Source: Candidatus Stercoripulliclostridium merdigallinarum (lineage in GTDB: Bacteria; Bacillota; Clostridia; Christensenellales; DTU072). Taken from it: DNA of 6,342 nt. A program made the translations under genes and the position numbers. The notes under the pieces are model-generated. The model ran no database searches and was not told where the DNA came from. It saw only the letters and a program-made list of their open reading frames with translations. The stretch is from contig DVNF01000007.1 of the NCBI GenBank assembly GCA_018714575.1, positions 1-6,342 on the forward strand, read 5' to 3'. How positions within the stretch are numbered: position 1 is the first letter of the stretch; every line of letters starts with the position of its first letter. This document shows positions 1-5,457 of the stretch, in pieces.

Positions 1-1
1 C

Positions 2-235
2 GCCTATATCGCCAGAGTGGCTTTGACCGACCCCGCAAACGTCAGGAAAGCTAAACAAGCCATTCGCCGCGGCTTCGATATGCAACTGCAAAAGAAGGGC
101 TTCTCGTTGATAGAAGTGTTGTCGACTTGCCCGACGAACTGGGGCATGACTCCGGTACAGGCAACCGAATTTGTCAAGACCCAGATGACCAAAGAATTCC
201 CCCTCGGCGTATTCAAGGACATCGACAAGCAATAA
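2..235 (+). CDS. 2-oxoacid:ferredoxin oxidoreductase, beta subunit (KorB/VorA type), C-terminal part
   Basis: Only the last 77 codons are present; the gene begins upstream of the window and ends at TAA 233-235. The family's beta subunit binds thiamine diphosphate and, with alpha and gamma subunits, oxidatively decarboxylates a 2-oxoacid to an acyl-CoA in the cytoplasm, passing electrons to ferredoxin. The visible part is the C-terminal region: an alpha helix with the basic KAKQAIRRGF stretch, then FSLIEVLSTCPTNWGM, close to the EVLSPCPTNWG signature of KorB/VorA-type subunits, then a short tail ending EFPLGVFKDIDKQ. The thiamine-diphosphate motif itself lies outside. The gamma subunit follows after 42 bases, which fits the usual alpha-beta-gamma gene order. 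The preferred substrate (2-oxoglutarate, branched-chain oxoacid or other) cannot be read from this fragment, so no symbol is given. The family call is firm. Confidence 0.9.
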   Translation, partial: AYIARVALTDPANVRKAKQAIRRGFDMQLQKKGFSLIEVLSTCPTNWGMTPVQATEFVKTQMTKEFPLGVFKDIDKQ

Positions 236-244
236 TTTGCGGTA

Positions 245-273
245 TTGACTCAGCGGAGAACGGAGGATATAAT
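245..273 (+). promoter_or_regulatory. Possible sigma-70-type promoter overlapping the gamma-subunit ribosome site
   Basis: TTGACT at 245-250 and TATAAT at 268-273 are separated by exactly 17 bases, matching the housekeeping consensus at 11 of 12 positions. The predicted transcription start would fall around 279-281, on or just after the ATG at 278, so such a transcript would lack the gamma gene's own Shine-Dalgarno. It could serve only downstream genes, or be a chance match in an AT-rich ribosome-binding region. Sequence match only. Confidence 0.3.
262..266 (+). promoter_or_regulatory. Ribosome binding site of the oxidoreductase gamma subunit
   Basis: GGAGG lies 11 bases before ATG 278. It decides the start: the same frame is open back to a TTG at 245, but the 11 extra residues would span the Shine-Dalgarno itself and do not resemble the family N-terminus. 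Confidence 0.75.
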
Positions 274-277
274 ATAT

Positions 278-814
278 ATGGAAGAAAAAATTATAATAGC
301 AGGATTCGGCGGACAGGGTGTTTTGAGTTTAGGTCAATTCATCGCATATTCCGCTATTGCCGACGGAAAAGAGGTCACTTGGCTGCCCAGCTACGGACCC
401 GAGATGCGTGGCGGCACGTCCAACTGCAGCGTCGTTGTCAGCGACAAGCAAGTTGCCAGCCCCATAGTCGCTCGTCCCGATTGCCTGATTGCCATGAACA
501 AGCCCAGCCTGTACAAATTCGTCAACAGAGTTAAACCCGGCGGCACTATCATAGTCAACAGCTCCCTTATCCCCGACAAGGTCGAAAGGGACGACGTAAA
601 AGTAGTATATATCGACGCGCAGGAAATAGCTATGGAAGCAGGTAACGCACGTACCGCGAACATCGTAGTATTGGGCGCTTACATGGGAATTTCAAAGCTG
701 TTCCCCACCGAAACGGTCAAAAAGATGATAGAGGGCAAATTTGCCTCTAAACCTAAGGTTATACCCGCCAACCTAAAGGCGTTCGACCTGGGATACGCTG
801 CGGCGTCGAAATAA
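278..814 (+). CDS. 2-oxoacid:ferredoxin oxidoreductase, gamma subunit (KorC/VorC type)
   Basis: A 178-residue protein, normal length for a stand-alone gamma subunit. In the known complexes this subunit packs against the alpha/beta thiamine-diphosphate core and takes part in CoA-dependent acyl-CoA formation coupled to ferredoxin reduction. Visible signatures are the N-terminal glycine-rich strand-turn IIIAGFGGQGVLSLGQ (residues 6-20), the family block YGPEMRGGTSNCSVVVSD (39-56), VKPGGTIIVNSSL (86-97) and a C-terminal NIVVLGAYMG helix (128-137). The ATG at 278 is chosen because GGAGG precedes it and the protein then begins MEEKIIIAGFGGQG, as in relatives. The gene follows the beta subunit by 42 bases and ends 27 bases before the NfeD-type gene. 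Codon choice is strongly C-ending (all 7 Asn codons are AAC, 7 of 8 Asp codons are GAC), suggesting high expression. Substrate specificity is not visible. Confidence 0.92.
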   Translation: MEEKIIIAGFGGQGVLSLGQFIAYSAIADGKEVTWLPSYGPEMRGGTSNCSVVVSDKQVASPIVARPDCLIAMNKPSLYKFVNRVKPGGTIIVNSSLIPDKVERDDVKVVYIDAQEIAMEAGNARTANIVVLGAYMGISKLFPTETVKKMIEGKFASKPKVIPANLKAFDLGYAAASK

Positions 815-831
815 TATCAACAGGCGGGTCG

Positions 832-837
832 AAGGAG
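832..837 (+). promoter_or_regulatory. Ribosome binding site of the NfeD-type gene
   Basis: AAGGAG lies four bases before ATG 842. The spacing is short but the match is strong, and it supports this ATG as the start. Confidence 0.65.
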
Positions 838-841
838 CCGC

Positions 842-1360
842 ATGTCATTTTTTAACGAACTCGAGATACTGTTTACGGGCATGACCTTACCGGTCGTGCT
901 CGCACTCGTTCTCGGGTATATTTTTTTAGTAGTGGAATTGTACAAAACGGGAGTAAAAATCTTTGGCGTAGTCGGCTGCGTCCTTGTTTTGCTGGGCGCG
1001 TTCTTGCGCATACGCTCGGGCGACGGAAACCCGTTTGCACAGATCTTTACGCTGCTTTTTATCGAAGCCGTGGCGGTGTTCGTTGCGTTTATGATCTTGA
1101 TCATGACCGTGAAAAAGGGCTGGCTGTATCACGAACCCGGCGTCGAACGCGAAGATAAACAAATCGAAGAAGAACACGGACGTATATTACAACAGGGCGG
1201 TATCGGAGTAGCTTTGACGGACATAATGCCGTCGGGCAAAGCCAATATAGGCGGAATCGTCGCCGACGTCGTTACGGACGGCTTTTACATAAAGCGCGGC
1301 GAAGGTATTCGCGTCGTCAAACACGAAAACGGAGTTATCGGGGTAGAACGTGCGGAATAG
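842..1360 (+). CDS. NfeD-family membrane protein with C-terminal OB-fold domain
   Basis: A 172-residue protein with no signal peptidase site. Three hydrophobic segments are predicted at about residues 14-34, 37-55 and 67-90, followed by a charged linker (about 97-116, VEREDKQIEEEHG) and a soluble domain at about 117-172. The block GGIGVALTDIMPSGKANIGG (119-138), then DVVTDGFYIKRGEGIRVV, is the typical NfeD OB-fold: a Gly-x-Ala-x-Thr strand, the PSGKA turn, and the KG-x-x-x-VV strand. This is the short NfeD form without the N-terminal serine-protease domain. Such proteins are generally thought to act at the membrane with flotillin-like (FloA/SPFH) partners in membrane organisation, but none is encoded here; the next gene is malQ. 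Start ATG 842 is supported by AAGGAG. Family assignment is good; the cellular role is inference. An alternative is a generic NfeD-like orphan. Confidence 0.85.
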   Translation: MSFFNELEILFTGMTLPVVLALVLGYIFLVVELYKTGVKIFGVVGCVLVLLGAFLRIRSGDGNPFAQIFTLLFIEAVAVFVAFMILIMTVKKGWLYHEPGVEREDKQIEEEHGRILQQGGIGVALTDIMPSGKANIGGIVADVVTDGFYIKRGEGIRVVKHENGVIGVERAE

Positions 1361-1397
1361 CGCGTGCGTTTCGATAAAAAGTTTTATATTATACTTC

Positions 1398-1403
1398 AGG
1401 AGG
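1398..1403 (+). promoter_or_regulatory. Ribosome binding site of malQ, deciding a GTG start
   Basis: A perfect AGGAGG sits five bases before GTG 1409. An earlier in-frame GTG at 1364 lacks a comparable site, and its extra 15 residues would be encoded across this Shine-Dalgarno, so 1409 is preferred. Confidence 0.8.
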
Positions 1404-1408
1404 GATTT

Positions 1409-2899
1409 GTGACTAGAAAAGCAGGAGTGTTGTTGCCGATTTCCTCGCTTCCGGGCGAGTACGGCATAGGCGATTTTGGCAGAGCGGCAACGTTTTTTGC
1501 CGATTTTATTGCGGATCTGGGCTTTAAGATCTGGCAGATCTTGCCTATAGGAATGTTAGGTCCCGGCAATTCTCCTTATTCCGGAGGTTCGGCTTTTGCG
1601 GGGAATTATTTGTTTATAGACTTGGAATCGTTGCCCGAAAGGTTATTAAACGATTCCGAAAAAGCTTCCGCAAAACTCGCTTCGACATATAAAGTCGATT
1701 ATTTCGGGGTCAGAAACAATAAAGGACGTTTGCTGAAGCTGGCTTATTCCAGGCTGAACGCGGACGATTTTGCGGCTATAGAAGCATTTAAGAAATCTAA
1801 TTCGTGGCTGGAAGATTACGCGCTGTATATGGCTATCCGCGACGAAAAAGGTACCGAATGGGAGAATTGGGAGGAACCCCTCAGACTCAGGGAAAAAACG
1901 GCGATTGCCGCGGCAAAAGACAGATTGAAAGCAGCCGTAGGCTATTACGAATTCGAACAATACCTGTTTTATACGCAGTGGGCGGCTTTGAAAAAGGCGG
2001 TCAACGCCCGCGGTATAGAGATCTTCGGCGATATGCCCATATACGTTTCTTACAATTCCCCCGACGTTTGGGCGCATCCCGAAAACTTCCTGTTGGATAA
2101 GGACAGAAGACCCGAAAAAGTTGCGGGAGTGCCTCCGGATTATTTCTCGCCGGAAGGTCAGCTGTGGGGCAATCCGCTGTACAACTATAAATATATGGAA
2201 AAACACGGTTATAATTGGTTTATAACCAGGATCTTACATAATTTAGAATTGTACGATATGCTCCGTATAGACCATTTCCGCGGTTTTTACGAATATTGGG
2301 CGGTGCCGTCGGAGGCGGAATCGGCAAAAGAAGGCGCTTGGAAAAAGGGACCGCAGATGAAATTGTGGAAGGAGTTGAAAAAGCAAAAGCCCGACGCGAA
2401 AATCGTTGCGGAGGACCTGGGCATTATCGACGACGGGGTCAGAAATTATCTGCAGGAAACCGGCTTCCCCGGTATGCGAGTATTGCAATTTGCTTTTGAC
2501 GGGTCAAAGGATAATCCGCATTTGCCGTACAATTACGATAAAAACATCGTAGCTTACACGGCTACGCACGATAACGATACTTCTTTGGGCTGGCTGTACT
2601 CTTTGCCCGGCGACGCGCGCGACGACGTGTTGGATTTTATAGGCGTGGGCGCGTTCGAATGGGGCGCGGGCGGAAAACATTGTAAATCGACTCAGGCAAT
2701 GATAAAAGCTATCGCCGTTTCCTCCGCGGATACCGCTATTTTCCCGCTACAGGATCTGACCGGATACGGTTCCGATACCAGGATAAATATTCCCGGAGTA
2801 CCTGACGGAAATTGGGAATACAGGATAACGCTGTCTACTCTGGAGGACATCGATTCCGAATTTATTCGAAAGACGTTAAATCGTTTCGGGCGCGTTTAG
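1409..2899 (+). CDS. malQ: 4-alpha-glucanotransferase (amylomaltase, GH77)
   Basis: A 496-residue protein, the usual size for a compact bacterial amylomaltase. It is a cytoplasmic enzyme that transfers alpha-1,4-glucan segments between maltodextrins, releasing glucose and lengthening chains in maltose or glycogen use. It opens TRKAGVLLPISSLPGEYGIGDFG, the GH77 N-terminal signature, then WQILPIGMLGPGNSPYSG (about residues 42-59). The three catalytic carboxylates are recognisable: Asp288 in LRIDHFRGF (nucleophile), Glu335 in IVAEDLG (acid/base) and Asp388 in THDNDTS (transition-state stabiliser). Their spacing matches Thermus amylomaltase (293, 340, 395). The C-terminus contains PLQDLTGYGSDTRINIPG, also typical. 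The gene starts 48 bases after the NfeD-type gene, and its TAG overlaps the stop codon of the opposing transferase gene. No other glycogen or maltose gene is nearby. Codon use is less C-biased than in the oxidoreductase genes (8 of 23 Asn codons are AAC). Confidence 0.97.
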   Translation: MTRKAGVLLPISSLPGEYGIGDFGRAATFFADFIADLGFKIWQILPIGMLGPGNSPYSGGSAFAGNYLFIDLESLPERLLNDSEKASAKLASTYKVDYFGVRNNKGRLLKLAYSRLNADDFAAIEAFKKSNSWLEDYALYMAIRDEKGTEWENWEEPLRLREKTAIAAAKDRLKAAVGYYEFEQYLFYTQWAALKKAVNARGIEIFGDMPIYVSYNSPDVWAHPENFLLDKDRRPEKVAGVPPDYFSPEGQLWGNPLYNYKYMEKHGYNWFITRILHNLELYDMLRIDHFRGFYEYWAVPSEAESAKEGAWKKGPQMKLWKELKKQKPDAKIVAEDLGIIDDGVRNYLQETGFPGMRVLQFAFDGSKDNPHLPYNYDKNIVAYTATHDNDTSLGWLYSLPGDARDDVLDFIGVGAFEWGAGGKHCKSTQAMIKAIAVSSADTAIFPLQDLTGYGSDTRINIPGVPDGNWEYRITLSTLEDIDSEFIRKTLNRFGRV

Positions 2900-3366
2900 C
2901 CTTCGAAACAGAAAGTAAAAAATATTTCGCCTTCCCCGTATATTGCCAGGGTAAATCGTGGGATGAAATGAAAAATTTTGCCTTCGGGCGAACGCAGGCT
3001 TTCCGCTAAGGGTATGCGGAGAGCCTTTGTTTTGGCTTCCGCGGCGGAAAATGCGTCGAAAAAATCCTCTTTCGAGTTGACTTTCATGCCGAATCTTTCG
3101 GCGATTTTACCGTAGTCGATTTCGGTATGCGCCTGAATATCTATTCCGACGGGAGAATAGGAAATCGCCGCCGCAACATAATCCGCTGAATGCGATACGG
3201 AAATATATGGCGCGTTTTCACGGTCAAAATATGGGCTGCCGTCCGCGCGGTGTAAATATTCCGCGTCGTAAATTTCCCTTCCGTTCAACCTTAAAAACTC
3301 CGCCAAGGCATATCGTGCGATAGCCGCAGAAGGCACTTTTTTATGCGAAAAGACCGTTAAAATCAT
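2896..3366 (-). CDS. Small 4'-phosphopantetheinyl transferase superfamily protein (Sfp-like)
   Basis: A 156-residue protein. The family moves the phosphopantetheine arm of CoA onto a serine of acyl or peptidyl carrier proteins, using Mg2+. Visible motifs are DGSPYF (42-47) and ISVSHS (55-60), matching the first Sfp-type motif; VGIDIQ (73-78), the metal-binding strand with Asp76; and FSAAEAKTKA (106-115), matching W-x-x-K-E-A-x-x-K-A with Glu110 and Lys114 kept. Departures are Gln78 where Sfp has Glu, Phe106 for Trp, and Ala109 for the first Lys. At 156 residues it is much shorter than Sfp (about 220) and longer than AcpS (about 120). It starts inside the end of cimA (26-base overlap) with no clear Shine-Dalgarno, so translation is probably coupled. 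Its stop overlaps that of malQ. The carrier-protein partner is unknown and no carrier gene is in view. The family is convincing; activity is less certain. Confidence 0.82.
   Translation of the reverse strand: MILTVFSHKKVPSAAIARYALAEFLRLNGREIYDAEYLHRADGSPYFDRENAPYISVSHSADYVAAAISYSPVGIDIQAHTEIDYGKIAERFGMKVNSKEDFFDAFSAAEAKTKALRIPLAESLRSPEGKIFHFIPRFTLAIYGEGEIFFTFCFEG
2996..3033 (+). terminator. Intrinsic terminator for the malQ transcript, inside the opposing transferase gene
   Basis: The left arm AGGCTTTCCGC (2996-3006) pairs with the right arm GCGGAGAGCCT (3016-3026) over 11 pairs, 10 Watson-Crick and one G-U. The loop is nine bases, and the T-rich run TTTGTTTT (3026-3033) follows at once. The T-run is on the right-hand side only, so the signal works for rightward transcription. 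It lies 97 bases past the malQ stop, antisense to transferase codons. Confidence 0.6.
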
Positions 3367-4879
3367 CGTTTAAAGCAAATCTGTAGGAATCTTCCAGGGC
3401 AATAAAGCTGGCATGAACGACGTTGCCGGAAACTCCGATAGTCTTCCATGTGCGCTTGCCGTCCGTAGAAGTAATCGAAACGCGAACCCTTGCGCCGGTA
3501 GCCGATTTAGGATCTATCACCCTGACCTTGTAGTCTACCAGACTGACCGAATCCATGGCAGGGAAGAATTTCAACATACACTCCCTCATGGCAAGGTCCA
3601 GAGCGTGTACGGGTCCGTTGCCGTCGGCTTTTGCGGAAACGGTAACTCCGTCTACCGAAATTTCGGCTTTTGCATGGCTAAGCGCGTCGGAAGAATCGAT
3701 TACGGTATAATCCACCGTCTTAAAAAAGTCAACTTTCCTGCCCGAAAGTCGCGCCGCCATGATGTAAAAGCTGGCTTCGGCGGCTTCGAAAGTGTATCCC
3801 AACGCTTCGCGCTCCTTCAAGGCGGCATAGACTTTGGAAAGGATCTCCGGTTCGGTGGCTTCGGGAATGACGCCCTCCAGCTTGCTTCTGACAAGGTGGC
3901 GTCCTGCCTGTTTGGATAAAACCAATCTTCTGACGTTGCCGACCGATTCGGGAGATATAAATTCAAACGTATCCGATTCTTTCAAAACGCCGTCCGCATG
4001 CAACCCGGCTTTGTGTGTAAAAGCCGCGGCGCCGATATAGGGCGCCGAATCGGGTATCGCTATATTTGAAATTTCTGCGACCGTCCTGCAAACGGGGGTC
4101 AACAGATTCAGCCCCGGCAGATCTTTCAGTCCCAACCTTTTCATCAGCGGTAAGATCGTCGAAAGCGCGGCGTTTCCGCTGCGTTCGCCTAGTCCCAATA
4201 AAGTGCCTTGGACGTGTTCGGCGCCCGCTTCCAAAGCAGCCAGGGTATTTGCTGTCGCCAGCCCGGCGTCGTTATGCGCGTGTATGCCTATGGTAACCGA
4301 AAAAGTTTTTTTACATTCGGATACTGCTGTCCTGATTGCGGTGGGCAGACTGCCGCCGTTGGTGTCGCATAAATCCAATATCTCCGCGCCGCCTTCCGCC
4401 GCTGCCTCCAACGACGCCATCGCGTAATCGCGGTCATAAGCGTATCCGTCAAAGAAATGTTCGGCGTCAAAGATAACTTTTTTACCGCTTTTTGTAATCG
4501 TAGCTACAGATTTGCGGATATTGTTTAAATATTCCCCGGCATCGGTACGCAGGACTTTTTCAACGTGTCGTCTGTCCGATTTTCCAACCAAAGAAACGTA
4601 ATTGCCTTTCGCGGCGATCAGCTTTAATATACCTTCGTCCCGTTCGGGTTCGGTGCCTGCTCTTGCGGTCATACCGAAAGCCACCAATTTATCCGGCGAC
4701 AGCTTTGTACGGTTTTCAAAATCTTTTGTTTCTATGTCGAACGAGGGCGCTCCGTATTCGATAAAATCGACGTCTAATTGCTCTAACGCTTCGGCAATGC
4801 CCAATTTATCCTCTACGGAAAAGCTGATTTTATTATGTTGCGCGCCGTCGCGCATAGTTGTGTCTAAGACGGTGTACAT
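3341..4879 (-). CDS. cimA: (R)-citramalate synthase, DRE-TIM/LeuA-like
   Basis: A 512-residue protein, close to the usual length of GSU1798-type citramalate synthases. The reaction is pyruvate plus acetyl-CoA to (R)-citramalate, first step of the threonine-independent isoleucine route. The N-terminus LDTTMRDGAQ (5-14) carries metal-ligand Asp11 and the catalytic Arg10; SFSVEDKL follows. Other marks are FDAEHFFDGY (137-146), LDLCDTNGGSLP (168-179), the metal-binding IHAHNDAGLA (199-208, His200 and His202), QGTLLGLGERSGNA (224-237) and THKAGLHADGV (288-298). The C-terminal part from about 400, with NGPVHALDLAMR (421-432), is the LeuA-type regulatory domain. DAEHFFDGY and DTNGG favour citramalate synthase over isopropylmalate synthase. 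It departs from the family where GGWPGSNPKD is expected, reading IEYGAPSFDIETKD. ATG 4879 is the only plausible start, but there is no Shine-Dalgarno. ilvN lies 72 bases upstream in the same frame, separated by four TAA codons. Another condensing specificity is possible but less likely. Confidence 0.88.
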   Translation of the reverse strand: MYTVLDTTMRDGAQHNKISFSVEDKLGIAEALEQLDVDFIEYGAPSFDIETKDFENRTKLSPDKLVAFGMTARAGTEPERDEGILKLIAAKGNYVSLVGKSDRRHVEKVLRTDAGEYLNNIRKSVATITKSGKKVIFDAEHFFDGYAYDRDYAMASLEAAAEGGAEILDLCDTNGGSLPTAIRTAVSECKKTFSVTIGIHAHNDAGLATANTLAALEAGAEHVQGTLLGLGERSGNAALSTILPLMKRLGLKDLPGLNLLTPVCRTVAEISNIAIPDSAPYIGAAAFTHKAGLHADGVLKESDTFEFISPESVGNVRRLVLSKQAGRHLVRSKLEGVIPEATEPEILSKVYAALKEREALGYTFEAAEASFYIMAARLSGRKVDFFKTVDYTVIDSSDALSHAKAEISVDGVTVSAKADGNGPVHALDLAMRECMLKFFPAMDSVSLVDYKVRVIDPKSATGARVRVSITSTDGKRTWKTIGVSGNVVHASFIALEDSYRFALNDDFNGLFA

Positions 4880-4880
4880 T

Positions 4881-4950
4881 GTTACTATTATTGTTATTAT
4901 GCTTATTAAAGCTATTAAAGCTATTAATGCTATTAATGTTTATTAAGGTT
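4881..4950. repeat. AT-rich imperfect 9-base tandem repeat in the ilvN-cimA gap
   Basis: On the + strand the core units are GCTTATTAAA (4901-4910), GCTATTAAA (4911-4919), GCTATTAAT (4920-4928), GCTATTAAT (4929-4937) and GTTTATTAAG (4938-4947). Shorter, decayed GTTATTAT-like units run on to 4881. Read in the direction of cimA the unit is TTAATAGC plus A or T. The tract fills nearly the whole 72-base gap and occupies the cimA translation-initiation region. No hairpin, Shine-Dalgarno or convincing promoter was found in it. Units of this size suggest replication slippage; a regulatory role is inference. Confidence 0.8.
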
Positions 4951-4951
4951 A

Positions 4952-5455
4952 TTATTCTTCGGTTTCCCTAAGGCTTGCCGTTCCTCTTTCCAACGCCGAC
5001 GATCCCGAACGCGCCATTTCGATGATACCGTAGGGCTTCAATACTTCTATAAAGCTGTCCAACTTCGCCGCGCGACCGGTCAGTTCCAACGTCATGGCGC
5101 CTCCGGCTATGTCTACGGTTTTAGCTTTATAGATCCTTGTCAAATCGACGATCTCCGGAATTTCCGATTTTTCTACGGAAATCTTTATCAACAACAGCTC
5201 TCTTAAGACGGAATCCGTTTCGTTTAATTCCTTTAATTTTACGACTTCGGCTTGCTTTGCAAGTTGAGCGCGGATCTGGCGAATGGTCCTTTCGTCGCCA
5301 AGTATTTCTATCGTCATGCGCGAATAGTTTTCATCCTCTGTGGCGCAAACGGACAGCGCTTCTATGTTGTAACCGCGCCTTGCGATCAATCCCGAGATCC
5401 TGCTTAGAACGCCGGCTCGGTTTTCTACCAGCATCGAAATATAATGTCTGAACAT
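4952..5455 (-). CDS. ilvN: Acetolactate synthase small (regulatory) subunit
   Basis: A 167-residue protein, normal for IlvN/IlvH. It binds the IlvB catalytic subunit, raises its activity and carries feedback control by branched-chain amino acids. An N-terminal ACT domain (about 3-78) begins RHYISMLVENRAGVLSRISGL, followed by RRGYNIEALSV and SRMTIEILGD; a second domain covers about 80-160, with ARSGSSALERG near the end. Asn12 and Gly15 correspond to the Asn11 and Gly14 of E. coli IlvH linked to valine inhibition, so feedback sensitivity is predicted. Two starts compete: ATG at 5461, overlapping the ilvB TGA as ATGA, and ATG at 5455. AAAAGGA (5461-5467) is correctly spaced only for 5455, and the protein then begins MFRHYIS as in relatives, so 5455 is used. 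ilvB ends two bases upstream, implying tight co-translation. Confidence 0.95.
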   Translation of the reverse strand: MFRHYISMLVENRAGVLSRISGLIARRGYNIEALSVCATEDENYSRMTIEILGDERTIRQIRAQLAKQAEVVKLKELNETDSVLRELLLIKISVEKSEIPEIVDLTRIYKAKTVDIAGGAMTLELTGRAAKLDSFIEVLKPYGIIEMARSGSSALERGTASLRETEE

Positions 5456-5457
5456 AA

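Noticed and set aside
1380..1400. AT-rich TTATATTATACT before malQ as a possible -10 element
   Set aside because: No -35-like hexamer at suitable spacing, and a start there would leave almost no leader before the Shine-Dalgarno.
1646..2206. A 186-codon open frame on the minus strand inside malQ
   Set aside because: It is wholly antisense to strongly conserved GH77 sequence, has no family resemblance and no supporting ribosome site; it is a shadow of malQ.
2840..2895. Possible leftward terminator for the transferase transcript inside the end of malQ
   Set aside because: Only short, bulged pairings such as CGAAA/TTTCG were found, without a T-run in the leftward direction.
2977..2992. A small hairpin with a TTCG loop (GCC-TTCG-GGC)
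   Set aside because: The stem is only about six pairs including a wobble; no T-run follows on the + strand, and on the minus strand the wobble becomes a mismatch. The larger hairpin at 2996-3026 is a better terminator.
4602..4946. A 114-codon rightward open frame running into the repeat tract, with a hydrophobic end
   Set aside because: Most of it is antisense to the conserved N-terminal half of cimA, and the hydrophobic tail is only the AT-rich repeat read on the other strand.
4881..4950. Tandem repeat considered as a CRISPR array or plasmid iteron set
   Set aside because: The units are 9-10 bases with no spacers, there is no cas or rep gene, and the tract lies between two operon genes.
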